Positions 1 to 9,003 of a DNA stretch of 64,000 bases are shown here, piece by piece. The stretch covers positions 3,782,001-3,846,000 of the forward strand of contig OY829843.1 of the NCBI GenBank assembly GCA_963691885.1, in the 5' to 3' direction. This DNA comes from G963691885 sp963691885 (GTDB taxonomy: Bacteria; Pseudomonadota; Alphaproteobacteria; UBA8366; Aestuariispiraceae). The position numbers and the translations under genes were made by a program. The notes beneath the pieces are model-generated. The model was given only the letters and a program-made list of their open reading frames with translations, was not told the origin of the DNA and did no database searches. How positions within the stretch are numbered: the first letter of the stretch is position 1; the number at the start of each line of letters is the position of its first letter.

Positions 1-193
1 GAAAAACAACCAGAACAGTATTGCTCTGCGTGAAAAGGGTGTGACCCTTTATGAGTGGTCACCTGAAGAACTGGCCAAATTCCGTGCTGCTGTTAAAGCC
101 GGCTGGACAGAGTTTGCGACCACGCCGGAATCCAAAGCCCTTCTGAAAAGTCATATCGACTTCCTGGTCGGTATGGGTGCAATGAAGGAATAA
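1..193 (+). CDS. TRAP transporter substrate-binding protein, C-terminal end (partial)
   Basis: The last 63 or so codons of a gene that begins before the window; the frame starts at base 2 and ends at TAA 191-193. The tail (LYEWSPEELAKFRAAVKAGW, then a helix ending in GMGAMKE) resembles the C-terminal helices of DctP-family periplasmic solute-binding proteins. The assignment rests mostly on context: DctQ- and DctM-type permeases follow on the same strand. Family knowledge: DctP binds a carboxylate-type ligand in the periplasm and delivers it to the DctQM permease. The ligand cannot be read from this fragment. Confidence 0.7.
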   Translation, partial: KNNQNSIALREKGVTLYEWSPEELAKFRAAVKAGWTEFATTPESKALLKSHIDFLVGMGAMKE

Positions 194-223
194 TCTGGTA
201 TGACAGGTTAAACCTGATCAATG

Positions 224-254
224 CGGCGGGGCCTCTGTGCTCCGCCGTGTTTTT
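224..254 (+). terminator. Terminator-like hairpin after dctP
   Basis: CGGCGG (224-229) can pair with CCGCCG (242-247) around a 12-nt loop, followed by a T-rich stretch at 250-254. Placed between the binding-protein gene and the permease genes, it probably causes partial termination, a usual way to make more binding protein than permease. Confidence 0.6.
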
Positions 255-346
255 CTGGGCTTAACGTCTTATGCGGCAATTGAATAGCACGTTTTATTCT
301 TTATCATTCGTTTTCATGGGCTTGTGAACCTGGGGGGGGAATCGCA

Positions 347-1192
347 GTGGACAAACAACATGGTGGATTCTGGGAATGGATGTATCCCGCACTGTTCCTG
401 CTATGCGCCGGCTGGGCTGTATGGCACGCACCAGCCTATATCCTGGATTTTCTGCCGCCTGGTACGCAGAGTTCGTTTGACCAGATTTCGGCCCTGCATC
501 TGCGTAAAGATGTAACGCCAGAGATGGCGGGCCTGTTTGGCGGGTTTGCCGACCCGATTGATTGGACGGCCCTGGTTGCATTGCCCATAATATTTGTGCT
601 CGGGGCAATGAACCTCCGTGTTTACAACATGGAGTTTCAAGGGTGGAAACCCATTGACCGTATCGCGCTTTTTATCGGGCGCGTGACCATGATCATGATT
701 ATCTCTGCAACCCTCGTCATGCTTTACGAGGTGGTTTTGCGTTACGCTGTTGAGGCACCAACACTTTGGGCCAATGAACTAACGCTCTGGCTGGCTGGTT
801 TTGTGTTCCTTTGCTCCGGGCTTTACGGCATGCAGCAGCGCAGTCACATTCGGATATTCCTGCTGTATGATATTGCGCCGCGATGGCTGCAGCGCGTCTT
901 CGACTGTATTTCGGTCTTTTGCATCGTTCTCTTTGCAACCTTCATGATTTACGGCAGCTACAAGCAGGTCTTTGTCACCAAATTCTATAAATGGGAAATG
1001 TTTGGAACGGCGTTCGATCCCCCCATTCCTGCAACCGTGCAGCCGATGATCCTGATCATCATGGCACTGGTCGCGTTACAGGCAGTCGCCAATCTGATTG
1101 CTGACTGGAATGTTGAACCGGAGAAGCATACGGACGAGCCGGATGCCGAAGAACTTGAAGCAATCAAACGTGCAGTGAAGGGCGACAGTTAA
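347..1192 (+). CDS. TRAP transporter small permease (DctQ-type), N-terminally extended
   Basis: 281 aa with a GTG start preceded by a G-rich ribosome-binding site. DctQ is the small membrane subunit of a TRAP transporter, working with DctM to import the ligand delivered by the binding protein using an ion gradient. The DctQ core occupies roughly residues 95-255, with four hydrophobic segments and the typical patch around ANELTLWLAGFVFL. Residues 1-90 add two more hydrophobic segments; ordinary DctQ proteins are about 160-200 aa, so this is a long variant. The C-terminus is acidic and soluble. The stop overlaps the dctM start (TAATG), so the two are translationally coupled. Substrate unknown. 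Confidence 0.85.
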   Translation: MDKQHGGFWEWMYPALFLLCAGWAVWHAPAYILDFLPPGTQSSFDQISALHLRKDVTPEMAGLFGGFADPIDWTALVALPIIFVLGAMNLRVYNMEFQGWKPIDRIALFIGRVTMIMIISATLVMLYEVVLRYAVEAPTLWANELTLWLAGFVFLCSGLYGMQQRSHIRIFLLYDIAPRWLQRVFDCISVFCIVLFATFMIYGSYKQVFVTKFYKWEMFGTAFDPPIPATVQPMILIIMALVALQAVANLIADWNVEPEKHTDEPDAEELEAIKRAVKGDS

Positions 1193-2820
1193 TGGATGCA
1201 GGTACGATTTCTCTGGTCGTTGTTCTCGGCCTGATTCTGCTTCTGGGCATCGGCATGCCGCTTGGCTTCGCGTCTGCGACCCTGGCGCTCGTTGTGCTCG
1301 TCATGAAATTTGAACCGGGTCTGATTTTCAATCCGTTAAGTTTTGGGGAGGGGTTGCTGACCGGACGGCCCGGTACTGGACCTCTCTATATTTTAACGCA
1401 AAAAATATTCGATCTAATGACGGAGTATGTCCTGATATCGGTCCCGTTATTTATATTCATGGCGGCCCTTCTGGAGAGATCCGGTATCGCGAAGCAAATG
1501 TATGACTCTCTGGATTTCTGGCTTTCACGGGTGCGTGGTGGTGTTGCCATCGTTACCTCCTTGATGGCGGTTATTATGGCGGCGATGTCCGGTATTATTG
1601 GGGGGGAGGTTGTCCTTCTCGGTCTGATAGCGCTGCCGCAGATGCTGCGTCTCGGATATAACCAGAACCTCGCTATCGGAACAATTTGCGCCTCTGGTTC
1701 GCTGGGTACGATGATCCCGCCTTCGATCGTTCTGATCATTTTTGGCCTCATCACCGAAACATCCATTAAGGCGCTGTTTACGGCGTCCTTCCTGCCGGGC
1801 TTTATGCTGGCCAGTTTGATTATCCTTTATATCGTCGTACGGACCCAGTTGAACCCGCAAGATGCACCCTTGGCAGATCCGCAACCGGGCGAGCCCACGG
1901 GAATCAACAAACTGGGGTATTTCGGTGCATTCCTCTCGATTCTGGGGTCCGGTGTCTTTGCACTGCTTTTCCTGCGTGCCCTGTTTTTCACAGTGACCGG
2001 ACAGAACGCGATTGTGGAGGAAGGCGTTGACCCAATTACTCTGGGAACGCCAGAACATCTTCCGTGGTTGGGGGGGGCGGCGATCGTGCTCGCCCTTGTT
2101 GCTAGGTTCGTGTTTGGAAAGGAAAGGGCGCGCCTTGGCTGGGAACATGGGAAGGGCCTGGTCCCGCCATTTACCGTGATTGGTGTTGTCCTGGGCTCGA
2201 TCTATGGCGGCATTACCGGAATTACCGAGGCCGCCGGTATGGGCGCATTGGCCGTCTTCATCATTGCCCTGTTGCGGGGTGAGGCGTCTGTTGGCCTTCT
2301 GTGGGACAGTTTGATGCGGACTTTGCGGTCAACCGGCACCATCATTTGGGTGACCATCGGGGCTGCCGCGTTGGCGGGCGCCTATACCCTTGCGGGCGGA
2401 CCAACCTTCATCGCGAACCTGATCGTCGGTAGTGAGATGCCGACCATGCTTGTGATCCTGACCATGATGGTGATTCTGCTCTTTATGGGGGCGTTCATGG
2501 ATTGGGTGGGGATTGTTCTTCTGATTATCCCGGTCTTTCTGCCAATCGTTCAAAGACTGCCGATTGAGGAAATCGGTTTCTTCGGAACGCTTGAACCACA
2601 GCATGTCGCAATCTGGTTTGGTGTCGTGTTCTGTATGAACATGCAGGTCAGTTTCCTCAGTCCGCCATTTGGTCCAGCTGCCTTCTATCTGAAATCGGTG
2701 GCACCGGCCCATATATCCCTCACGGACATCTTCCGGGGCTTCCTGCCATTCATCATGATCCAGATATTGGCGTTGAGCGTGCTTCTGATTTGGCCGTCCT
2801 TCGTGTCAATCCTGTTGTAA
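1192..2820 (+). CDS. TRAP transporter large permease (DctM-type)
   Basis: 542 aa integral membrane protein with many hydrophobic segments; DctM is the transport channel subunit of TRAP systems. Typical DctM features include the GSLGTMIPPSIVLIIFGLIT stretch near residue 160-180 and the FMGAFMDWVGIVLLIIP segment near residue 430. At 542 aa it is longer than the usual 425-430; the extra length is an insert of about 100 residues (near 225-330) containing hydrophobic helices and a soluble loop. It overlaps dctQ by one base. The downstream dehydrogenase follows after 127 nt, so transport and catabolism are probably co-transcribed. Confidence 0.9.
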   Translation: MDAGTISLVVVLGLILLLGIGMPLGFASATLALVVLVMKFEPGLIFNPLSFGEGLLTGRPGTGPLYILTQKIFDLMTEYVLISVPLFIFMAALLERSGIAKQMYDSLDFWLSRVRGGVAIVTSLMAVIMAAMSGIIGGEVVLLGLIALPQMLRLGYNQNLAIGTICASGSLGTMIPPSIVLIIFGLITETSIKALFTASFLPGFMLASLIILYIVVRTQLNPQDAPLADPQPGEPTGINKLGYFGAFLSILGSGVFALLFLRALFFTVTGQNAIVEEGVDPITLGTPEHLPWLGGAAIVLALVARFVFGKERARLGWEHGKGLVPPFTVIGVVLGSIYGGITGITEAAGMGALAVFIIALLRGEASVGLLWDSLMRTLRSTGTIIWVTIGAAALAGAYTLAGGPTFIANLIVGSEMPTMLVILTMMVILLFMGAFMDWVGIVLLIIPVFLPIVQRLPIEEIGFFGTLEPQHVAIWFGVVFCMNMQVSFLSPPFGPAAFYLKSVAPAHISLTDIFRGFLPFIMIQILALSVLLIWPSFVSILL

Positions 2821-2845
2821 AACGGTGCCTTCTGCCCGTCCGGGG

Positions 2846-2865
2846 CCTGATTGTTTTTGATCAGG
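2846..2865 (+). other. Inverted repeat between dctM and the dehydrogenase gene
   Basis: CCTGAT (2846-2851) and ATCAGG (2860-2865) are perfect inverted arms around an 8-nt loop that contains a T run. No T-tract follows, so it is not a standard terminator; it may be an mRNA-processing or pausing hairpin. Confidence 0.3.
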
Positions 2866-2947
2866 TTGCAATTTGCGGGGAACCGAGCATGACCGCAAAC
2901 TTAGTGTTCCGGTAGGAGGGTGGTCAGCAACGGAATGGAGGGTGGTC

Positions 2948-3853
2948 ATGGGTGCCGGCAAGAAGATCGTTGGCGTAATCGGACTGGGTGATATGGGAAG
3001 CGGGCTTGTCCGAAATTGCCTGAAAGCGGGATTTGAAACATGGGGCCGTGATGTTGATCCGGTGCGCCATGGCCAGATGGTTTCCGAGGGGGTGAGGGAC
3101 GCCACCTCAACCGCAGAGATTGGCGCCAAATGTGATGCCGTGTTTGTTATGGTCATGGCGGGTGCCGATGCTGAGTCGGTAATCCTGGGGGACGGGGGCT
3201 TGTCTTCCTCCATGCGGCCAGGCGCAACCATTATTCTGTCCGCGACAATTAAACCATCAGAAGCTGTCTTATTAGCAGAAGGATTGAAAGGGACTGGTAT
3301 CGACCTGATCGACACACCGGTCTCTGGCGGCTATCCGGGAGCCCAGGCAGGGACGCTGACGATGATGGCCGCGGCACCCAAATCGGTCCTGGATCGAAAC
3401 ATGGATGTACTTCAGGCTGTTGGAGAGAACATTCAACATGTGGGTGAAGATCCAGGTACCGGTCAAACGGTCAAGGCGTGCTTGCAAGGGCTGTTGGGTG
3501 CAATGTTTTCAGCAACGTTTGAGGCCGCTGTTCTAGCCGCTCAGTCGGGTGTGGATGCAGAGGTATTTCACAAGGTTGTCTCCACATCTTCCGGGGGGGC
3601 GCCGCTGGTTTCAAATGCGCTGGAGAAGGTCATGGATGGGGCATTTGAGGGGACCGGCAGTGCAATAGCGACCATGTATAAGGATCTGACAATCAACAAT
3701 GACCATGCCCGCGAGATGGGTGTGCCCGTGTTTATGGCCAGTGCGGCGATGCAGATGTTTCAGGCCGGAATTACCAAATATCCGAAGGCTGATAACTGGA
3801 CTGTGACGCGGGTCCTGGAAGAAATTGTCGGTTCTGAATACCGTCGTTCTTGA
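2948..3853 (+). CDS. NAD(P)-dependent 3-hydroxyisobutyrate-dehydrogenase-family oxidoreductase
   Basis: 301 aa when begun at ATG 2948, which has GGAGG just upstream; the frame is open to 2873 but that region looks non-coding. Beta-hydroxyacid dehydrogenases oxidise 3-hydroxy acids such as hydroxyisobutyrate, tartronate or threonate. Visible signatures: Rossmann motif GLGDMGSGL near residue 11, the substrate-loop motif DTPVSGGYPGAQAG near 120, and the catalytic-lysine region TVKACLQGLL near 172. It sits between the TRAP permease and a TIM-barrel isomerase on the same strand, suggesting action on the imported hydroxy acid or a product of it. The exact substrate cannot be assigned. Confidence 0.85.
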   Translation: MGAGKKIVGVIGLGDMGSGLVRNCLKAGFETWGRDVDPVRHGQMVSEGVRDATSTAEIGAKCDAVFVMVMAGADAESVILGDGGLSSSMRPGATIILSATIKPSEAVLLAEGLKGTGIDLIDTPVSGGYPGAQAGTLTMMAAAPKSVLDRNMDVLQAVGENIQHVGEDPGTGQTVKACLQGLLGAMFSATFEAAVLAAQSGVDAEVFHKVVSTSSGGAPLVSNALEKVMDGAFEGTGSAIATMYKDLTINNDHAREMGVPVFMASAAMQMFQAGITKYPKADNWTVTRVLEEIVGSEYRRS

Positions 3854-3871
3854 TGTTGAGGAGTGTGTGAA

Positions 3872-4738
3872 ATGCCAAAGCTGGGCGTGATTACAGACGG
3901 CATCAGTCGCGATTTTGAACATGCTGTTTCTGTCATGGATGAATTCGGTATTGAGTATGCAGAGCTGCAATTCCTTTGGGACAAGGAAGTTGGAGATCTT
4001 GATCGTTCGGAAACCAAGCGCGTCAAGGACATTGTGACTGCTCATGGAAAGACGGTCAGTTCCATTTCCCGGCACAACTTCGCCGGTATGCCGATGACGA
4101 CAAAGGTCGACGATCCGTTGCACCAGAAACATATGGATGGTTTAAAGCGCTGCATCGACATGGCGCATGAGTTTGACTGTGATCTTGTCCGTATCATGTC
4201 GGGTCGAAAAGAAATGATCCTTTTTGGCTACAACGGTGCTGAGCAATGGAATGTGGCGAAGGGGGCCTGGGAAGCGCTTCTGCCCCTGGTTGCACCGGCT
4301 GTTGAATTGGCAAGGGAAGCCGGTGTGACCCTTCATGTTGAAACAGGAAATGGCACCATGGTGCATTCTTGCTGGACCGGTCGCCGGCTGATTGATGACC
4401 TGGATGCGAAAGATGTTTTGAAGGTGCTGTGGGATCCTGCCAATTCCTGCTACAGCCATGAGACAGCCTTTCCGGATGGGTATGAGGAACTGAAAGATGG
4501 CTATATCGGTCATGTCCACATAAAGGATGTTTATGTGGATACGCCGCGCGCGACCCTGGAGGTTCGCCCGATGGGAGAGGGGATGTTGGCGGATCAGTTT
4601 CAACCATTATCCGATGCTTTGAAGGCCGACGGCTACAGCGGATCCATTTCCTATGAGAGTGTTTACCACCCGGGTGACGGCGATTTTGAAAAGGGCTTTC
4701 GACAGTGTTATCCCGTTTTTGCAAAGATCTTCGGCTAA
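3872..4738 (+). CDS. Sugar phosphate isomerase/epimerase-like TIM-barrel protein
   Basis: 288 aa from ATG 3872, which has GAGGAG 8 nt upstream; an in-frame GTG at 3863 overlaps that site and is less likely. It belongs to the xylose-isomerase-like TIM-barrel superfamily (AP endonuclease 2 fold), which contains epimerases, isomerases and dehydratases using a divalent metal. Likely metal-ligand regions: HVETGNG (near residue 152), LWDPANSCYSHE (near 188), IGHVHIKD (near 213) and ISYESVYHPG (near 261). It lies 18 nt after the dehydrogenase, clearly in the same operon. The reaction is not known; it probably interconverts intermediates from the TRAP substrate. Confidence 0.8.
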   Translation: MPKLGVITDGISRDFEHAVSVMDEFGIEYAELQFLWDKEVGDLDRSETKRVKDIVTAHGKTVSSISRHNFAGMPMTTKVDDPLHQKHMDGLKRCIDMAHEFDCDLVRIMSGRKEMILFGYNGAEQWNVAKGAWEALLPLVAPAVELAREAGVTLHVETGNGTMVHSCWTGRRLIDDLDAKDVLKVLWDPANSCYSHETAFPDGYEELKDGYIGHVHIKDVYVDTPRATLEVRPMGEGMLADQFQPLSDALKADGYSGSISYESVYHPGDGDFEKGFRQCYPVFAKIFG

Positions 4739-4778
4739 AGACGATCTGTGCGAAACCGCCGGCGGGTTCTAAGTCCTG

Positions 4779-5747
4779 CTAGGCCGGAACTTCTCGCTTG
4801 TCAGCACTGGACGCATTTTGGCGTTTATTCCATATGATAGGTAATAATTCGCGATACGCGCCCAGCATGCCATGGCAAGGAGGCGGGCAATGGTGCTTTA
4901 TCTCTTCGTGAAGTCGGGGCAGGGAATGGAACGGAACCGTGGGATACATATGATGTTCCAGATGATAGTTCATGTTCCAATAAAGAAACCGACCAACGGG
5001 ACCAAGAAGGATGGTTCTGGAATTTAGTCTGTGATCTTCCACATTCTCGGCAAGGCCCGTATGCTGGGTGGATGAAAAAAGCGTTTGTACAATCGCCCCA
5101 TAAAAGCGAGGCGCCGGGAAGAGCAGAAGCAAGGCCCAACTTTGTGACCAGCCAATTGCGCAAAGAACCGAGAGATAGGTTGTCAGCTGTATCCGGGACC
5201 AAAAGAACATCTTTTTGTGCTTGCCACGTGGTATCCATGCCGTTGCATTTCGAACGGGCCGATTGAGCGAATGGGACATCAGAACAGTGAAGAAGTGGTA
5301 TGTGCTGGTAAGACGCAAGGGCTCCAGAGCAAAGAATCTCACCAGGTTTATCGGCTGGGGGTGTTGGATCTCCGGGTCCTGCCCTTTGATTATAGTGTGC
5401 GTGTGATGTCGCCCGTGCATCCAGCGGTGATACGTACGTTCCTTGAACAGAAGAAAACTGACGAACAGATAGATACCTTCATTAAGACGTTTGGATTTAA
5501 AGGCTGTTGAGTGGCTGCATTCATGGGCGATGGATTCTGCAAATCCATAAAGAGTACCAAATACAAGGAATGCCGGTATTGCCCACCAACTTCCCATCAG
5601 GAACCAGGCAAGCCCCCCACTGAACAGGAGCAGCGCAAGCCAGACACCAAACCAGATAAGACCCGGACCATCACGCCGTTTGGTCAGCATGCGCAGTTGG
5701 TCTCTATCGATGGGTGCCCGATACCAGTCCGGTTTTTCAAGTGACAT
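4779..5747 (-). CDS. Membrane fatty-acid desaturase family protein
   Basis: 322 aa di-iron membrane enzyme. Three histidine clusters typical of membrane desaturases/hydroxylases are present: HECSH (75-79), HGRHH (111-115) and HLEHH (262-266), with a further QHT motif near 228-230. Hydrophobic pairs near 30-70, 92-101 and 185-225 fit an integral membrane fold. Family members insert double bonds or hydroxyl groups into acyl chains or related lipids using oxygen. It is convergent with the isomerase gene and divergent from the LacI-type regulator. Its link to the surrounding catabolic genes is unclear; it may be an unrelated lipid-modifying enzyme or may act on a hydrophobic substrate. Confidence 0.85.
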   Translation of the reverse strand: MSLEKPDWYRAPIDRDQLRMLTKRRDGPGLIWFGVWLALLLFSGGLAWFLMGSWWAIPAFLVFGTLYGFAESIAHECSHSTAFKSKRLNEGIYLFVSFLLFKERTYHRWMHGRHHTHTIIKGQDPEIQHPQPINLVRFFALEPLRLTSTYHFFTVLMSHSLNRPVRNATAWIPRGKHKKMFFWSRIQLTTYLSVLCAIGWSQSWALLLLFPAPRFYGAIVQTLFSSTQHTGLAENVEDHRLNSRTILLGPVGRFLYWNMNYHLEHHMYPTVPFHSLPRLHEEIKHHCPPPCHGMLGAYRELLPIIWNKRQNASSADKREVPA

Positions 5748-5818
5748 GTTTTTGCTGTTTCTGTCGTGGCTGTTGTGTCTTCACTCTATTGACCCTTGTT
5801 CAATCCGTATAAGGCGAA

Positions 5819-5835
5819 GATGATTAAATATCATC
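5819..5835. promoter_or_regulatory. Perfect inverted repeat upstream of the LacI-type regulator
   Basis: GATGAT (5819-5824) and ATCATC (5830-5835) flank a 5-nt AT spacer. It lies 28 nt before the regulator's start codon in the region shared with the divergent desaturase gene, a likely place for an autoregulatory operator. The protein-site match is inferred from position only. Confidence 0.4.
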
Positions 5836-5863
5836 ATGAGACGGAGTTTGGCGGAGAAGTCGG

Positions 5864-6892
5864 ATGCCCAGAGGTCGCAAGAAAGGTGTTCGTTTTGAAG
5901 ATATCGCTGCTCACGCAAAGGTGGGCATTGCGACCGTCGACCGTGTCCTGAATGAAAGGGGAAATGTGTCCCCGCGAACGGTAAAGCAGGTGCTAGACGC
6001 TGCGCGGGACCTGGGACTGAACCGGCATTTGCCCGAACTCTATTCAAGCCACCGACGTTATCGGGCGATCATCGCGCGAAAACGCGCACCGTTTTCTGTT
6101 CATTTAAGTGAGGCACTTCATCGGGCTGCCCAACTGCACGCAAATCGGGTCATCCTCGAACGAAACTTCGTTGCGCATGATGATGCAAGCCGCACGGCGA
6201 ACGAGATCCTCGCAACAGCAGAGGATTGCGACGGGTTGTTGATTGTGCCGTTTCAAGACCAGATTGTGCAAGCGGCCGTGGATGAAGTCTCTAGCAAAAT
6301 CCCGGTGGTAACGCTTGTCAGTGATCTTCAAGGCGGTGGGCGTCACGCATTTGTCGGAACCGATAACCGTATGGCAGGGCGCACCGCAGCGGTGATGTTG
6401 GGGACCGCGTTGAGGGAAAAGGGAACCATTCTGATCTTCTGGTCCGGACACGGCTATTCAGGTCAGAAGGAAAGGGTAGATGCGTGCCGTATGCTCTTGC
6501 AGAGAGAGTTCTCCGGTCTTGTGGTAGAGGATCGCGTGCTGTCGGTTGCCACCCGAAGCGAAACCATTAGTCGTGCAAGAAACGCGATTGACGAAACATC
6601 GGATCTGGTCGCTGTATATGACGCGGGTGTAGCGGATGCGGCCGTATCACTGGCCCTGGAGGCGGAAGGTCGGGGTGAGGATGTTATCTGTGTTGCTCAC
6701 GAACTCACAGATATCAGCCAGGATCTATTGCGCCGACGCGTGATTGACTATGTCATCGATCAGAACCCTGAACAGATTGCCCGAACGGGTCTGGAATGCC
6801 TGATGCGACTGGACGGTCTGCTCAGTGAGGGTGCATTGGAGTCTATGACTGATTTTAGGATTTACTGCCGCGCAAACCTGCCTGATACTTGA
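5864..6892 (+). CDS. LacI-family transcriptional regulator
   Basis: 342 aa. The N-terminus (residues 8-60) is a LacI-type helix-turn-helix with hinge: FEDIAAHAKVGIATVDRVLN followed by PRTVKQVLDAARDLGL. The remainder is a periplasmic-binding-protein-like effector domain (about 65-340), including FVGTDNRMAGRTAAVML. The type that reads VDRVLNERGNVS is common in proteins controlling sugar, cyclitol or polyol catabolism. The start has GGAGA about 8 nt upstream. It probably controls one or more neighbouring catabolic transcripts; an inverted repeat just upstream may be its operator. Confidence 0.88.
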   Translation: MPRGRKKGVRFEDIAAHAKVGIATVDRVLNERGNVSPRTVKQVLDAARDLGLNRHLPELYSSHRRYRAIIARKRAPFSVHLSEALHRAAQLHANRVILERNFVAHDDASRTANEILATAEDCDGLLIVPFQDQIVQAAVDEVSSKIPVVTLVSDLQGGGRHAFVGTDNRMAGRTAAVMLGTALREKGTILIFWSGHGYSGQKERVDACRMLLQREFSGLVVEDRVLSVATRSETISRARNAIDETSDLVAVYDAGVADAAVSLALEAEGRGEDVICVAHELTDISQDLLRRRVIDYVIDQNPEQIARTGLECLMRLDGLLSEGALESMTDFRIYCRANLPDT

Positions 6893-6931
6893 CTGGGTTC
6901 CGACGATCCGGGGTACGCTGCCCTTGAGCGC

Positions 6932-7963
6932 TTATACGTTTTCAACCTGACCAGACTGGCTGGATCGATAGATTGCATCGGCCACGGCAATTGACCGTGC
7001 ACCGTCGTCCAGCGTTACTGCCTTGGGCCGATCGTTTGAGGTGGTGCCATCCAATGTATCCGCAAATGCTGAAAGATATCCGGCAAACCCGGACAGTGGT
7101 TTTTCCACCGTGGATGTAATGCGATCCAGTTCGGCCTGATCTGCATCGCCCCTTGCGGTAAAGGTCCAACCGCCTTCCATAGGTTCATAGGGCGAAGATC
7201 CACTCTCCATGGTTACATTTTCGAATAAAAAACGAAGGCTGGTAACGTCTGTCGCCGCGCCAAGTGTCACAGAGCTGCTCACAAGCGCACCCGACTTCAT
7301 TTGCATCTGTATCGCGCCGCAATCCTCGGTCTCAATTTCATTCACCCGGGTCGCAAGCATCGCTGAAAGTTTTTCAATTGGTCCCATAATCTCGCATGCC
7401 AGGTCATGCATGTGAATGACATGCCCCAGAATGACGCCGCCGATTTCTGTGGCCTTTTTGCCGCGCCATTCCACAGCGTAATAGTCGGGTCCACGGTTCC
7501 AGTGCGTTTCCATCGATCCAACAAGGGGACGACCGGCGAAACCGGAATTCAGAACAGCCTGCACCTGTTCCATGGCTTTGCCATAGCGATATTGAAAAAC
7601 GGGTGAGATGGTGCGTCCGGTTTCCGAGGCGACACTATGTAAACGATTAACACCACTGGGTGAAGCCGCGATTGGTTTTTCAAGAATGACGTCCTTGCCA
7701 GCGTGCATCGCCTTGATTGCAACATCTTCGTGCATCGTCGGTGGCAGACAATTATCCAGGATATCGATCGATTGGTCTGCGATCACTGCCTCAAGATCCG
7801 TTGAGACCGAGGCCCCAACCTGATCGGCCAGTGATGCGGCGCGTTCGGCATTCAGGTCACAAATTACCGCGACCTCGTATCTATCCAACAGTTTTTTGTA
7901 TCCGTTGAGGTGAAGGGCACCAATGCCTGCACCGGCAATTGCAACGCGTCGTTTCTGTGTCAT
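6932..7963 (-). CDS. Gfo/Idh/MocA-family NAD(P)-dependent oxidoreductase (A)
   Basis: 343 aa. N-terminal Rossmann fold with AGAGIGALHLNGY near residue 10, and the family motif EKPIAAS near 95, whose lysine is catalytic in characterised members. The C-terminal half has the GHVIHMHDLACEIMG stretch that supplies the usual catalytic-site histidines. These enzymes oxidise or reduce sugars, polyols, cyclitols and related rings. The start overlaps the stop of the upstream dehydrogenase B (ATGA at 7960-7963), so A and B are coupled in one operon transcribed away from the GntR gene. Substrate unknown. Confidence 0.88.
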   Translation of the reverse strand: MTQKRRVAIAGAGIGALHLNGYKKLLDRYEVAVICDLNAERAASLADQVGASVSTDLEAVIADQSIDILDNCLPPTMHEDVAIKAMHAGKDVILEKPIAASPSGVNRLHSVASETGRTISPVFQYRYGKAMEQVQAVLNSGFAGRPLVGSMETHWNRGPDYYAVEWRGKKATEIGGVILGHVIHMHDLACEIMGPIEKLSAMLATRVNEIETEDCGAIQMQMKSGALVSSSVTLGAATDVTSLRFLFENVTMESGSSPYEPMEGGWTFTARGDADQAELDRITSTVEKPLSGFAGYLSAFADTLDGTTSNDRPKAVTLDDGARSIAVADAIYRSSQSGQVENV

Positions 7964-8985
7964 GTATTTTTTCTGCCTTCGGCCATTGTCTGCGCTTTGA
8001 TAGCTAGCTCCATAACGGTGAATGGATGTTGGCGTGTCATCGATGTTTCCGTTCGTTCCCTGATGTCGCGGATAAAGGCGTCGAAATATGGCAGGGATGT
8101 GCCGCTTGCATCGATGTATTCACAGCGTGTTCCATTCACCAGATAAAGATTGTCTGTTCTGGCTTCAGTTCCATCCTGTCCAATTTCACAGTATTTTCGC
8201 AACTCGATCGTCCCTTCTGTACCAAGCAGAAAGAGCCGTCCATCACCCCAATTGGGCAATGCGTCAGGTGTATACCAGTCGACTCGGATATATCCGGAAG
8301 CCTCGTCATTGGAGAGTGATAATTCGCCAAAGTCCTGCAACTCCGGATCATCGGGGTTAGCAAAGTTTTCCACCCGCGCCATGGTAATGTCCGCTGCAGT
8401 CGTGCCCGTAAAGTACAGAAACTGATCAATTTGGTGAGAGGCGATATCAGTAAGAATTCCGCCATACCGATCTCTTTTAAAGAACCAGTCTGGGCGGGTT
8501 GCGCGGTTCAATCGGTGAGGGCCCATTCCAAGGGTTTGGACGACCTTGCCAATGGCACCTTCCGCCACCAGTTCTGCTGCGCGGGTAACGGCTGGAACCT
8601 GAAACCGTTCAGAAAAATTCACCGACCAGATCCGACCCGTACGATCTGCGACTTCCTTGATGGCCTGCAATTCTTCCAGCGTTGTGCAGCCTGGTTTGTC
8701 CACCATGACATCCTTGCCATGCTCCATGGCTTCGATTGCCAGGGCTGCCCGATCGGCGGGTATTGCTGAAATCAGGATCAGGTTGATGCTGACATCGTCA
8801 AGGATCGCGCGCCGGTCGCGATGGCGTTCCGCATCTGGAAAGCGCTTGATAAATCCGTCCAACGTTCCGGGCTCACCCTCTGTCCAGTACCCTTTGAACA
8901 CGCCGCCACTGTCCAGCATGTGGGCCACCTGATCATAGATATGGCGATGATCCAGTCCGATCGCCGCAAAGTTCAACGGTTCCAT
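7960..8985 (-). CDS. Gfo/Idh/MocA-family oxidoreductase (B)
   Basis: 341 aa. The nucleotide-binding start is unusual: FAAIGLDHRHIYDQV replaces the common GxGxxG, while VDKPGCTTLEE near residue 97 keeps the catalytic lysine motif. The C-terminal part has LTDIASHQIDQFLYFTG, matching the substrate-binding helix of the family. The altered glycine motif suggests different cofactor handling, or that the protein is not a standard dehydrogenase. It overlaps gene A by 4 nt and starts 18 nt after the stop of the GntR regulator, so regulator, B and A probably form one transcript. Confidence 0.82.
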   Translation of the reverse strand: MEPLNFAAIGLDHRHIYDQVAHMLDSGGVFKGYWTEGEPGTLDGFIKRFPDAERHRDRRAILDDVSINLILISAIPADRAALAIEAMEHGKDVMVDKPGCTTLEELQAIKEVADRTGRIWSVNFSERFQVPAVTRAAELVAEGAIGKVVQTLGMGPHRLNRATRPDWFFKRDRYGGILTDIASHQIDQFLYFTGTTAADITMARVENFANPDDPELQDFGELSLSNDEASGYIRVDWYTPDALPNWGDGRLFLLGTEGTIELRKYCEIGQDGTEARTDNLYLVNGTRCEYIDASGTSLPYFDAFIRDIRERTETSMTRQHPFTVMELAIKAQTMAEGRKNT

Positions 8986-9003
8986 ATTTCCATCCCGGGT
9001 GTC

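Noticed and set aside
4754..4775. GC-rich palindrome between the isomerase and desaturase genes as a terminator
   Set aside because: The arms (CCGCC/GGCGG) leave almost no loop and no T-tract follows on either strand.
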